A stretch of DNA of 64,000 bases from Lentzea terrae (GTDB taxonomy: Bacteria > Actinomycetota > Actinomycetes > Mycobacteriales > Pseudonocardiaceae). Of this stretch, positions 8,927 through 17,877 are shown one piece after another (the stretch's first letter is position 1; each line of letters starts with the position of its first letter). The stretch spans positions 62,001 through 126,000 of the forward strand of contig NZ_QFWW01000059.1 of assembly GCF_003265345.1 (NCBI RefSeq), given 5' to 3'. Under the pieces are notes generated by a model. The model had not been told where the DNA came from and searched no databases. It saw only the letters and a program-made list of their open reading frames with translations. The position numbers and the translations under genes were made by a program.

Positions 8927-11900
8927 CTACCACTGGTCGATCAGCAGGTGTAGCGATTTAAGGCCGCGCAACGCGGGGTCGGGCCGGAACTCCGGTTTTC
9001 CGGCTTGTGGGTCCAGGCGCAGGTGCGGGAACTGTTGGGCGAGCATCGGGAACAGCACCTGGCCTTCGAGCCGGCCCAGGAACGCGCCGATGCAGTAGTG
9101 GATGCCCGCGCCGAACGTCAGGTGCGTGACGGCCGACTCCCTGGTGAGGTCGAGGGTGTCCGGGTCGGTGTACCTGGCAGGGTCGCGGTTGGCCGCGCCG
9201 AGCACCGGGAACAGCAGCTCCCCCGCCCGGATCCGCCGGCCGCCGACCTCCATGTCCTCGCTCGCCAGTTGCGGGGTGATGATCGGCGCGGGCGAGTCGT
9301 AGCGCAGCAGCTCCTCGGCCGCCGTCACCGCGAGCGGCCAGGAGCGCAGGAGCTCGTACTGGGCAGGGTTGCGCAGCAGGGCGAGCACGCCGTTGCCGAG
9401 GTAGTTCGCCGTGGTCTCCAGGCCCGCGTTGATCAGCGAGATGATGTTGACGATCAGCTCGTCGTCGCTGTCCCACTCGCCGCGCTCGCCGAACAGGTCG
9501 GCGTCGGAAACCTTGAGCTGCTCGGAGATCAGGTCGTCGCACGGACGTTGCCGACGACTGGCCATGAGCTCGCGCAGGTACGCCATGAGCAAGTCCATCG
9601 CGGCCGACGAGGTGTGCGCGACCGCGATGGGGTCCGCGCCGTACTGGCCCTCCCCCAGCGTTTTCATGACGTCGGTGCCCCACTGCGTGAGCTGCTGCTG
9701 GTCTTCTCGTGGCACACCAACGAGATCCATGACCACGCGGGCGGGGAACGGATAGGCGACCTCGGCCAGGAAGTCGCCGCCGGTGAAGCCGTCGAGCAGC
9801 TCGCGACAGGTCTTCTCGACCACCGTTCGGCGTTGCTCCATCGCGCGCGGGGTGAAGCTGCGGTTCATCAGCTTGCGCAGCCGGGTGTGCGACGGCCGGT
9901 TGCTGAAGGGCAGCGACGAGTCCAGGCGCCGGATGAACGGGTTCATCTGCTCCAGAACGTCTTGGGGCAACCGGGCCATGAGCGTCGCGGTGGACGGGCG
10001 GACGACGGTCGTGCGGCGAAGCACGTCCGTGACGTCGGCGTGCCTCGTGAGCACCCAGCCGTCGAGCGCGTCGTCGTAGTAGACCGGCGCGAGGTCACGC
10101 AACAGCGCGTAGAACGGGTACGGGTCCGCGAGGAAGTCCGGGTGCATCGGGTTGATGTGGATGGACGACTCGACGTGCGCGGCGGGTGGCGGTGGAGGCG
10201 GCGGCACCTGCGCGATGGCGGTGCGCACGGCGTCGGCCAACGTCGTGAGTGCGGGCGGGACGAGCATGTTGAAGTGGTCGCCGGGGACGTTGACGACGGT
10301 GAGCTCGCTGGTGGCGACGCGCTCCCAGCCGTTGGCGGGCGAGTCGAAGAACAGCTCGACGTGCCGATCGTCCTTGAGCACCTGGGGAAAGCCGCCGTCG
10401 GCCTTGATCAGCGTGACGGCGAGATCAGAGGGTTTTGGCTCGTACCGCACGAGCGCCTCGACCTGGGCCTGGTAGACGCCCATGATCGTGGCGATGTGCT
10501 CCTCGACCGGCCGCGTCCCGGACGCCCCGAGGAACTTGCCGAGCTGCTCGCGTTGTTCCTTCGGCGTCAACGACTGGTCGACGCGCCGCCGCGGTGCGCC
10601 GTCGTCCTGGAACGCGTGCTGCCGGATCGTCCACAGCTCCTCGATGACCGCGCGCTCGTCCCACGGCGGCTCCGACTGCCCCGGCACGGCGGGATACGCG
10701 TCGATCATGATGACCCGCGCGACCTCGTCACCGCCCCGCCGCAGTTGCCGGCCGACCTCGTACGCGACGATGCCGCCGAATGAGTGCCCGCCGACGACGT
10801 ACGGCCCGTACGGCTGGATCTGCTTGATCTCCTCGATGTACCGGCTCGCCAGCTCTTCGACGTCGTCGACGGGTTCCTCGCTGCCGTCGAAGCCCGGCCC
10901 CTGCAGCCCGTAGAACGGTTGCCCCTGCCCGACCGCGCGGGCCAGCGGCAGCAGGTAGTACGCCGCCCCGACCGCGCCGCCGATGCAGAAGAACGGCCGC
11001 GGCGTGGTGAGCGCAAGCGCGAGCGGGGAGCTCGTTGGTGGAACATCTTGGCGTGCAAGGTGTGCTGCCACTGCGTCCACTGTGGGCAGTTCGAGGAACA
11101 ACGTGTGCGGCACCCGGAACCCGAGCCAGTCCGACAGCTCGCTCTGCAGGGTCGCGACCGACAGCGACTCCAGGCCGAACGAAGTGAGCGGTGCCGACGG
11201 TGCGATCGCTTGCTCCGGCACGTGCAGCTCGGCCGCGATGTGCTTGATCAGCCACTCGCGGATCGTCTGCGCGGTCGTGACCGTGCGGCTCGTTGGTGCG
11301 TGAAAGTGTTTGGCGACCAGGTCTTCCGCGTACGCGATGGTGCACTCGACCAGTTCGAACGCGGGCAGGCTGCCGACGTGGAACGTGTTCAGCTCACCTT
11401 GCATTGCCTCGACGCGATCCAGCACGCCTTCTTGCAGGTCCTCGGATCCGAAGTGCGGCAGGAACTTCCAGTCCTTTCGCACGTATGTCGCCTTGGTCTC
11501 GCCGCCCAGCGTGCGCACGTCATCGGTGAACCCGTCGTCGTCCGCCCCGTAGGCGTAGCACGCGTAGACGTCGCTGTCCTCGTAGCGGTGGTGGAACGAC
11601 ACCACCTTCTTCGGCTGTGCAACAAGCGAGAACGCCTCGCGCGGCAACCCGTCCGCCGCGCACATCATGGTGCGGTAGTCGAGGTACCGGACCCGTTGAG
11701 CGATGTCGCGCTCCTCCGGCGTCGCGTCGAGCGCAGGGACCTGGTCGATCGGCACGGTCAGCACGAGCGCGTCGGCTTCGAGCCACTCTTCTGCGGTCTT
11801 GACCCGCACCCCTGCTCCGCCGTGGCGCACGATCTGCTCGATCTCGACGTTCAGGCGCACGTCGAGGTCCTGCGCGACCTTCTGCCAGAGCGTGCCGAAG

Positions 11901-12493
11901 CCACCCTTGATCGTGAAGCTGCCCGCGTGGCCGAGCAGGTCGCGGGCGCTGGACAGCAGGCCGGTCATCTCCGCGTACTTCAGGAAGTACAGGGCGGGGA
12001 TCTCGTCGAGGCTGCCGTACCCGGCGGCCGTGTAGCCGGTGCCGAACGACTCGGCCATCGCTTCCAGACCGTGCTCCTGCAGCCATTGCTGTGTTGGCGT
12101 GGCGAGGGCTTTCGCCGAGTGCGCGAGGCCGGGGTCGCCGAGGCGCGGGAACTCGGCGTCACGAATCCTGGTGTAGCGCTGGAAGTTCTCGTAGGTGAAG
12201 AACGCCGAGCTCTGCGGCCGTGACTCGCCGGTCGCGGCGTCGAAGATCCGGTGCGGCGTGGTGGGTTCGGTGTCGAGGCCGAGTTCCGTGGCCAGTGCGG
12301 CGAGTCGCCGGTACTGGGTGGTGCAGACGTGGCCGCCCAGGTCGAACGCGTGGCCGTCGATGTCTGTCGAGGCGCACTTGCCGCCGACGTCGCTGCCGCG
12401 TTCGAGGACGATGGGGCGGTGGCCGGCTCGGTGGAGAGCGCGGGCCGTGGTGAGGCCGCTGACGCCCGCGCCGATGACGATGACGGTCTTCAT
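8927..12493 (-). CDS. FAD oxidoreductase - ACP - thioesterase - cytochrome P450 fusion protein
   Basis: A single 1188-residue protein with four domains. (1) An FAD/NAD-binding amine-oxidase-like oxidoreductase, about residues 1-400, with Rossmann motif GAGVSG at 8-13. (2) An acyl carrier protein, about 406-483, with phosphopantetheine Ser443 in FGLESLS. (3) A type I thioesterase, about 495-760, with GHSFGG (Ser571), Asp598 and His740 as a plausible triad. (4) A short poly-proline linker (about 764-770), then a P450 with AGLETT in the I-helix, ExxR at 1061-1064 and heme-ligand Cys1134 in FGAGIHYC. All key residues are present, so each domain looks active. The ATG at 12493 directly precedes the FAD motif and has AGCGGG upstream; GTG 12508 is an alternative. 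With the acyl-AMP ligase 63 nt upstream, it probably oxidises and releases an ACP-bound acyl chain (inference). I know no characterised protein with this order. Confidence 0.88.
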   Translation of the reverse strand: MKTVIVIGAGVSGLTTARALHRAGHRPIVLERGSDVGGKCASTDIDGHAFDLGGHVCTTQYRRLAALATELGLDTEPTTPHRIFDAATGESRPQSSAFFTYENFQRYTRIRDAEFPRLGDPGLAHSAKALATPTQQWLQEHGLEAMAESFGTGYTAAGYGSLDEIPALYFLKYAEMTGLLSSARDLLGHAGSFTIKGGFGTLWQKVAQDLDVRLNVEIEQIVRHGGAGVRVKTAEEWLEADALVLTVPIDQVPALDATPEERDIAQRVRYLDYRTMMCAADGLPREAFSLVAQPKKVVSFHHRYEDSDVYACYAYGADDDGFTDDVRTLGGETKATYVRKDWKFLPHFGSEDLQEGVLDRVEAMQGELNTFHVGSLPAFELVECTIAYAEDLVAKHFHAPTSRTVTTAQTIREWLIKHIAAELHVPEQAIAPSAPLTSFGLESLSVATLQSELSDWLGFRVPHTLFLELPTVDAVAAHLARQDVPPTSSPLALALTTPRPFFCIGGAVGAAYYLLPLARAVGQGQPFYGLQGPGFDGSEEPVDDVEELASRYIEEIKQIQPYGPYVVGGHSFGGIVAYEVGRQLRRGGDEVARVIMIDAYPAVPGQSEPPWDERAVIEELWTIRQHAFQDDGAPRRRVDQSLTPKEQREQLGKFLGASGTRPVEEHIATIMGVYQAQVEALVRYEPKPSDLAVTLIKADGGFPQVLKDDRHVELFFDSPANGWERVATSELTVVNVPGDHFNMLVPPALTTLADAVRTAIAQVPPPPPPPAAHVESSIHINPMHPDFLADPYPFYALLRDLAPVYYDDALDGWVLTRHADVTDVLRRTTVVRPSTATLMARLPQDVLEQMNPFIRRLDSSLPFSNRPSHTRLRKLMNRSFTPRAMEQRRTVVEKTCRELLDGFTGGDFLAEVAYPFPARVVMDLVGVPREDQQQLTQWGTDVMKTLGEGQYGADPIAVAHTSSAAMDLLMAYLRELMASRRQRPCDDLISEQLKVSDADLFGERGEWDSDDELIVNIISLINAGLETTANYLGNGVLALLRNPAQYELLRSWPLAVTAAEELLRYDSPAPIITPQLASEDMEVGGRRIRAGELLFPVLGAANRDPARYTDPDTLDLTRESAVTHLTFGAGIHYCIGAFLGRLEGQVLFPMLAQQFPHLRLDPQAGKPEFRPDPALRGLKSLHLLIDQW

Positions 12494-12556
12494 GTCAGAC
12501 CCGCTCACTAAGCTTGAAATTGGGGGTACCCGGCCGGTGTCGTGTGTGGCGGGCGC

Positions 12557-14275
12557 TCACACGCGGCCTTCGAGGAACGCCTGCCGGCACGCCCGCCGCC
12601 GCACCTTCCCGCTCGTCGTCTTCAGCACCAGCCCCTGCGGCCGCACCACCACCTCGTCGACCGCGAGTCCGTGCGTCTCGAACACCCGCCGCCGCACCGC
12701 CTCCGCGATCTCCGCCCGTTCGGCGTCCGCGGTCTTCTTCGCGCGGGTTTCCACGAACAGCACCAGCCGTTCGCCGTCCTCGTGCGGCACCCCGAACGCC
12801 ACCACCCCACCCGGCCGGACCAAAACGTGGCAGTCGCGCACGGCGTCCTCGACGTCCTGCGGGTAGTGGTTGCGGCCGTTGATGATGATCACGTCCTTGA
12901 GCCGCCCGGTGATGAACAGCTCGCCGTCCGCGAAGAAGCCGAGATCGCCGGTCCGCAAATAGCGCCGATCATCGCCCGGCACCTGGGCCTCGAACGTCCG
13001 CCGGGTCTCGTCCGGAAGGCCGAAGTAGCCGGCCGCCTTCGTTCCCGACGTCACCCAGACCTCGCCCACGCGGTCCGGTGCGCAGACCTCCAGGGTCGAG
13101 GGGTCGACGATCAGCGCGTGGGCACCGGGCTTGGTCAACCGGCCGCAGCCCACCACCGGCAGGCCGTCGAGGGACTGGAGCACCTCGCCGCGTTGAAGAG
13201 CCGCCCGGTCGAGGCGCAGCACGGACTGGCCGCCCATCGACACGCTGACGGTGTGCTCGGCGAGACCGTAGGCCGGGTAGAACGACGAGCGGCGCAGGCC
13301 GGACGAGGCGAAGGCGGTGTAGAAGCCGTCCACAGTGGACGCTCGGATCGGTTCGGCCGCGGACATCACCACGCGCAGCGCGCTCAGGTCCCACGCGGCG
13401 CGTTGGGAGGCGGTGGTCTTGCGGACGGCCAGTTCGAAGGCGAAGTTCGGGGCCGCGGTGTGCGTGGCGCGGACCCTGGCCAGCACGTCGAACCACAGGG
13501 CCGGGCGGTGCAGGAACGACAGCGGCGACAGCAGGTACGTGTGCGAGTTGCCGGTCAGGGTGCTCAGGATGACGCTGATCAGGCCGAGGTCGTGGTACTG
13601 CGGGAGCCAGAACACGCCCACGGTGTCGTCGCCGAGGTCGAGGTCGGCGGCGTTCGCGGTGATCTCGCACGCCAGGTTGGCGTGGGTCAGCACGACGCCC
13701 TTGGGGGACGCGGTCGAGCCGGACGTGTACTGCAGCAGCGCCGGTTCGGCGGTCGAGGAGGGCTGGTGCCAGTCGACGGTGGCCGGGCGGACGCGGTCGG
13801 CGCGGTGCCAGCGCAGGGACGGCCACTCCGGCTTGACGCGGTCGAAGAAGCCGGTGACGGCGCCGACCGTGCGGGCGCGTTCGTAGGCGCCGTTCGTCAG
13901 CACGGCGTGGGGCTTGCAGCTGTCCACAACGGATCGGAATCCGGTCAGGTCGTGGCCCAGCCGCACGGGGTTCGGCGGGTAGACGGGCACCGGGACGACG
14001 CCCGCGGCGAGGCAGCCGAGCAGGGCGCGCACGAAGTCCGGGCCCGGCGGGTAGACCAGCAGCGCGCGGTCGCCGGGGCGGAAACCCCAGCCGCGCAGCG
14101 CACTGGCGACGGCTGACGCGGCCTCGCCCAGGGCCCCGGCGGTGATGATCTCCTCGTCCCGGCCGCGGTCGTCGACGAACGTGAACAACAAACGTTCAGG
14201 AGAGCGTTTCCATATTGCCCGGAATTCGGAGACCACAGTGCCGGCGGCGTGGTCGAGCGAGGCGCTTGTTTTCAT
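12557..14275 (-). CDS. Fatty-acyl-AMP ligase (FAAL)
   Basis: A 572-residue adenylate-forming enzyme. The ATP/P-loop motif LLQYTSGSTASPKG, FWLPQYHDLGL, AYGLAEHT, and the end motifs ITGRLKDVIIINGRNHYPQD and LKTTSGKVRR are those of the FAAL/FadD32 group, which load fatty acids as acyl-AMP onto ACPs instead of CoA. The obvious acceptor is the ACP domain of the downstream fusion protein or the ACP of the divergent gene. It is first in the minus-strand run, and the divergent start at 14527 leaves 251 bp for two promoters. CoA-ligase activity cannot be excluded from sequence alone. Confidence 0.88.
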   Translation of the reverse strand: MKTSASLDHAAGTVVSEFRAIWKRSPERLLFTFVDDRGRDEEIITAGALGEAASAVASALRGWGFRPGDRALLVYPPGPDFVRALLGCLAAGVVPVPVYPPNPVRLGHDLTGFRSVVDSCKPHAVLTNGAYERARTVGAVTGFFDRVKPEWPSLRWHRADRVRPATVDWHQPSSTAEPALLQYTSGSTASPKGVVLTHANLACEITANAADLDLGDDTVGVFWLPQYHDLGLISVILSTLTGNSHTYLLSPLSFLHRPALWFDVLARVRATHTAAPNFAFELAVRKTTASQRAAWDLSALRVVMSAAEPIRASTVDGFYTAFASSGLRRSSFYPAYGLAEHTVSVSMGGQSVLRLDRAALQRGEVLQSLDGLPVVGCGRLTKPGAHALIVDPSTLEVCAPDRVGEVWVTSGTKAAGYFGLPDETRRTFEAQVPGDDRRYLRTGDLGFFADGELFITGRLKDVIIINGRNHYPQDVEDAVRDCHVLVRPGGVVAFGVPHEDGERLVLFVETRAKKTADAERAEIAEAVRRRVFETHGLAVDEVVVRPQGLVLKTTSGKVRRRACRQAFLEGRV

Positions 14276-14526
14276 CGTGATACCCGATCTGACCGGCGAA
14301 ACCTTTCAGCGGCAGGACCGTAGCAACGCTCATGCGGACTACGGAACCCTCCCGTACCCAAAGAGCCGAACCTCGTGTCACGACGAGACAAACTACTTGA
14401 CACGAACAGCCCTGGGACATTCCCTATTTATCCCCCAAGCGGCCCGCGAAAGCATGCTGACCAGGCAATATAGTTCGTTTGTCCACAAATACATCCCGCT
14501 GACCAGGTCCGTGGCGGAGTTTCCAA
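14276..14526. promoter_or_regulatory. Divergent promoter region of the FAAL / ACP-KR-DH genes
   Basis: An AT-richer 251-bp stretch. An inverted repeat TCGTGTCA (14373-14380) / TGACACGA (14398-14405) has 17 bp between arms; its right arm overlaps TTGACA (14397-14402), a good -35 for the rightward gene, though the best -10-like TATTTA (14425-14430) is too far for a standard spacer. A 10-bp direct repeat GCTGACCAGG occurs at 14456-14465 and 14498-14507, 42 bp apart (four helical turns). GCGGAG (14514-14519) is the ribosome site for the ATG at 14527. Confidence 0.5.
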
Positions 14527-15906
14527 ATGAGACAACGTGCACTGCGGTACCTTCACCGAAGGCAAAACCGAGGAATGAGGTGGCACGTGTTGCTGGCACT
14601 CGTGTCCGCACGGACAGGACGCCCCGCCGCACTGCTCACCGAGGACCTCGAACTGACCACCGATCTGCGCCTCGACTCACTCGCGCGCGTCGAATTGCTC
14701 GTCGCGCTGCGCACCGGAATTCCGGACCTGCCGGAGATCACCGTCGCGGACGTGCTCGGCTTCCGCACCCTCGGCGAACTGCAGGCCGCGGTCGAAGGCC
14801 GGCCACACCGGGTCCGCCACGTCCGGACCGCAAGACCGAGAACACTTCCCGGACTGCACATCGCGGGCCTGCGTGGCATGCTCGTGATCACCGACGACGG
14901 CCGCGGGACGGCGCACGAGGTCCGTGCAAACCTTGCCGCGCACGGGATCGCGGCCACCGTGGTCGACGAGGTTCCGTACGGCGCGACCGGCGTGGTCTTC
15001 CTCGGCGGCCTGCGCGACGACGTCACCCACGTCCACGCCGAGGCATTGCACGCCGCACGTGAGGAACGCCGGCTCTTCGTCACGGTGCAGGACACCGGCG
15101 GCGACTTCGGCCGGGGCGGGACCGCACGGGAGCAGGCCGCCGGCCTCGCAGGGCTGGCGCGGCACCTCAGGACCGAATGGCCGGACAGCACGATCCGCGC
15201 GTTCGACATCCCGCGCGGCCCGGACACCGCCCGGCTCATCACCACCGAACTGCTGCACGGCGGCGCGGTGGAAGCGGTCGGCTACCCGGACGTCCGCCAC
15301 GAGCTGACTCCGGACGAAGAGGCACGGAGCCACGACTTCCGCGCCGAGGTACACCCCGTTCCCCTCCTCGACGAGACGCACAGCCCGATCTCCTGGTTGA
15401 TCGAGTGGTTCGTCGCCACCTCGGGCGCGACCACGCTGCGTGACGTCTCGTTGCTGCGCGACCTCGCCACCGGAACCGGCCCGATCACCGTGCGGGGCCA
15501 CGGAAAGCGGCTCGCACTCGTCTCGAATGTCACGCACGGCCGCGCCATGATCGCCCCGGCAGCGCCGCCGGTATCCTCCAGAACGACACCCGCCGTCACT
15601 GTCCGTGGTGCCCGCCTCCTCGGCTGGCCCCTGGAACACAGCCGCACCGACCCCGCCGCGACGGACGAGTGCCTGTGCCTGGCGACGAGATGGGCGCACG
15701 AGGAGTTCGGCGGCACCGCGGTCGTGACCAGCGTGCGCGAGGTCAGGGTGCACTGCACCGGGCTCCTGACCACGTCGGGAGCGGCCGTGCTGACGGCCGG
15801 CAGAACGCAGGACGGGCACGCCGAGTGCGACGTCGCGCTGACCGATGGGGACGGTTCCGCACTGCTGGACCTGCTCGGCGTGCGACTGCTGCGCCACCCC
15901 CGCTGA
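14527..15906 (+). CDS. ACP / ketoreductase-structural-half / dehydratase-like PKS fragment protein
   Basis: A 459-residue protein resembling a slice of a PUFA- or enediyne-type synthase (ACP-KR-DH order). Residues about 20-95 form an ACP with Ser51 in LRLDSLA. About 117-260 match the Rossmann-like structural half of a ketoreductase (MLVITDDGRGTAHE, FVTVQDTGGDFG, AGLARHLRTEWP), but the catalytic KR half with its Ser/Tyr/Lys residues is absent. The remainder has a hotdog/dehydratase-like look, with HPVPLLDETHSP and SWLIEWFV near 276-296, but no clear catalytic pair. It is divergent from the FAAL. ATG 14575 or TTG 14590 are alternative starts; 14527 has the best ribosome site. Probably an ACP-bearing carrier or scaffold for the neighbouring enzymes (inference). 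Confidence 0.7.
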   Translation: MRQRALRYLHRRQNRGMRWHVLLALVSARTGRPAALLTEDLELTTDLRLDSLARVELLVALRTGIPDLPEITVADVLGFRTLGELQAAVEGRPHRVRHVRTARPRTLPGLHIAGLRGMLVITDDGRGTAHEVRANLAAHGIAATVVDEVPYGATGVVFLGGLRDDVTHVHAEALHAAREERRLFVTVQDTGGDFGRGGTAREQAAGLAGLARHLRTEWPDSTIRAFDIPRGPDTARLITTELLHGGAVEAVGYPDVRHELTPDEEARSHDFRAEVHPVPLLDETHSPISWLIEWFVATSGATTLRDVSLLRDLATGTGPITVRGHGKRLALVSNVTHGRAMIAPAAPPVSSRTTPAVTVRGARLLGWPLEHSRTDPAATDECLCLATRWAHEEFGGTAVVTSVREVRVHCTGLLTTSGAAVLTAGRTQDGHAECDVALTDGDGSALLDLLGVRLLRHPR

Positions 15907-16025
15907 GACGGCGCCACTCTCGTCCGGAGAACCGTTCGGAAATCCTGTATGAACCCGAACGACTGAACTCGCAACACCACCGTTCACACCGGCGGCACCG
16001 CACTGCAGCAAAAGAGTTAATACGT

Positions 16026-16217
16026 GTGACGAGAAGTCGCTCGACCGGTGAACTCAATGCACTGATTGATGCGATCCAGGACACACCGATTCGGCCCAAC
16101 ACCCCGAGCGCCACCTGGCCTACCAGGCACGTAGAACCGACTCCGGGCCGAGTGACCCCCGCTAAACGTCGAAACCCGTCCATTTCAGCGGACCGCCATA
16201 ACAGCGCCACCAATTGA
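16026..16217 (+). CDS. Possible small hypothetical protein
   Basis: A 63-codon frame with a GTG start (MTRSRSTGELNALIDAIQD) in the AT-richer stretch after the ACP-KR-DH gene. Only weak AGAG lies at plausible Shine-Dalgarno distance. No domain, signal peptide or membrane segment is visible; the second half is polar and proline-rich. It could be chance coding. Apart from this frame the 15907-16282 interval holds nothing I can identify. Confidence 0.22.
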   Translation: MTRSRSTGELNALIDAIQDTPIRPNTPSATWPTRHVEPTPGRVTPAKRRNPSISADRHNSATN

Positions 16218-16282
16218 GACGAAGGCCTGTTGAGACGGAATGGGTGCGCGATTGACTGAGTGGTCCTGCTGGGGCAACATCA

Positions 16283-16311
16283 TTGCGCTGGACCACAGCG
16301 TTCAGGATATG
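16283..16311 (+). promoter_or_regulatory. Candidate promoter of the small gene at 16355
   Basis: TTGCGC (16283-16288), a 17-bp spacer and GATATG (16306-16311) form a plausible -35/-10 pair about 45 bp before the GTG at 16355. Judged by eye only. Confidence 0.3.
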
Positions 16312-16354
16312 GTGGTGCCCAGTGGGGGCAATTGTCCTGGGACGGGAGGAATCC

Positions 16355-16642
16355 GTGGACCCGGCACTGGACGCATTGCGCGACCGGCTGGCGGAGATCA
16401 TCGCGTCGCCGCCGGACAACACCGACGACCTCGTCGACGCGCTGAGCGGTCTCGCCAAGCTCTCGAACCAGTGGTCCGAGGCGATCCAGGCCTTGCGCGC
16501 GCCCACCCGCAGACTCGTCGGACCGGCCGCGGCCGCCTCGGTCAGCGTCGCCGCCCGCCGTGCCGAGGAGTCCTTCATCGAGCTGGAGATCACGCTCGGT
16601 GACGCCCTGGCCGCACAGCCGCGCGCCCTCCGCCAGTCCTGA
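16355..16642 (+). CDS. Small helical hypothetical protein
   Basis: A 95-residue acidic, alanine-rich protein (VDPALDALRDRLAEII onward) predicted almost entirely helical from composition, with no signal peptide or membrane segment. The GTG start is chosen because GGGAGGA (16344-16350) lies just upstream; the frame is open further upstream but that part reads as translated promoter. I do not recognise a family. It stands alone between the ACP-KR-DH gene and the LytTR regulator. Confidence 0.6.
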   Translation: MDPALDALRDRLAEIIASPPDNTDDLVDALSGLAKLSNQWSEAIQALRAPTRRLVGPAAAASVSVAARRAEESFIELEITLGDALAAQPRALRQS

Positions 16643-16965
16643 GCCGGCCCGTCCCGGCGATGAGCCTGACCAGGCAAGTGCACGCTGTGTGATGGCGGTT
16701 TCGGTCTGCCATCCGAGACACACCCGTTCGGAGGGTTTCCGCACCTCGCCCCGCTGACGGATGATGCGCCCGATCGGGCGTTTCCGGGGCGGAGGGGGTG
16801 ATTCGTGCACACCTTGTGCAATCAGACCCCCGCAGCGGGTCACCCTCCGTGACGGTGCATGATCGCGTATCCGACGCCCTCGGCCCACCAGGCGCGCGAT
16901 GACCGAGCGTGGTCTAATCGCCGCCACGTGAGGATCGGCCGTACACAGTTTGGACTCGATCTCGA
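16643..16965. other. Intergenic region with a stem-loop
   Basis: This 323-bp gene-free stretch contains a GC-rich hairpin at about 16794-16831 (GGGGGTGATT pairing imperfectly with AATCAGACCCCC), which may terminate the small upstream gene. The promoter for the response regulator at 16966 should lie in the last 100 bp, but no clear hexamers are visible. Confidence 0.4.
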
Positions 16966-17877
16966 ATGACCTCAGGTCTGCCCTGCCCCCTCTGCGAGGG
17001 GCCGGATCGACGTGGCAGCCTCGAGCGCTCCCTCCGGGTGCTCGCCGTCGACGACGAGGCACCCGCGCTGGAAGACCTCGTGTACCTGTTGCGCTCCGAT
17101 CCGCGCATCGCGCACGTGGAAGCGGTCACCGACGCCACGAAGGCGCTTCGGGTGCTGCACCGCGCGATGGACGCCGGGCAGCCGTTGGACGCGGTGTTCC
17201 TCGACATCCGCATGCCGGGCCTCGACGGTCTCGACCTCGCCCGCGTGCTCTCCCGGTTCGCGCAGCCGCCGCCCGTCGTGTTCGTGACGGCGCACCAGCA
17301 GCCCGCCGTCGAGGCGTTCGAGCTCAAGGCTCTCGACTACCTGCTCAAGCCGGTGCGCCAGGAACGGCTCGCCGAGTCCGTGCACCGCATCGTGCACGAG
17401 GTCTGGGACTCCAAGGCTCCCACCGAACCCGTCCCCACCGCGCCTGCGCAGCCCACGAACGCCACGCCGCCGGAGATGGGTGACGAGGTCATCCCCGTCG
17501 AGCTCGGCGGCGTCACGCGGTTCATCCGTCTCGCCGACATTCGTTACGTGGAGGCGCACGGCGACTACGCCCGCCTGCACACCGCGACCGGCAGCGGCCT
17601 GGTGCGCGCGGCGTTGAACGGGCTCGAAGAACGCTGGCGCAGCGCGGGATTCGTCCGCATCCACCGCAGCCACCTGGTGTCGCTCGGCCACATCGACGAG
17701 CTGCGGCTGGAGGACGGCCACCTCAGCGTGACGATCGGCGGCGCGGTGCTGCCGGTCAGCCGCCGGCACGCGAGACACCTGCGGCAGCTGCTCGTGCGGC
17801 GCGCCCGGCCGACTCCCGTGTCCGGTCAGGCCACCCCCGCCGGTGTCGTCCAGCCGAGGAACGGGCTCGGGTCGTGA
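16966..17877 (+). CDS. LytTR-family response regulator
   Basis: A 303-residue two-component regulator. The receiver domain (about residues 22-145) has VDDEAP, phosphoacceptor Asp in FLDIRMPGLDG, T in FVTAHQ and K in LLKPV. After a proline-rich linker, the LytTR DNA-binding domain (about 180-285) has IRYVEAHGDYARLHT and FVRIHRSHLV. It is first in a four-gene run whose last gene is a LytS-like histidine kinase, with a symporter between. The next gene starts inside its stop codon (GTGA). The N-terminal 20 residues, including CPLC, may be non-coding if a GTG near 17038 is used. Confidence 0.9.
   Translation: MTSGLPCPLCEGPDRRGSLERSLRVLAVDDEAPALEDLVYLLRSDPRIAHVEAVTDATKALRVLHRAMDAGQPLDAVFLDIRMPGLDGLDLARVLSRFAQPPPVVFVTAHQQPAVEAFELKALDYLLKPVRQERLAESVHRIVHEVWDSKAPTEPVPTAPAQPTNATPPEMGDEVIPVELGGVTRFIRLADIRYVEAHGDYARLHTATGSGLVRAALNGLEERWRSAGFVRIHRSHLVSLGHIDELRLEDGHLSVTIGGAVLPVSRRHARHLRQLLVRRARPTPVSGQATPAGVVQPRNGLGS

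Noticed and set aside
9005-12223. Long plus-strand frames opposite the four-domain fusion gene
   Set aside because: Low-complexity Arg/Val/Glu-rich translations without motifs; all conserved residues are on the minus strand.
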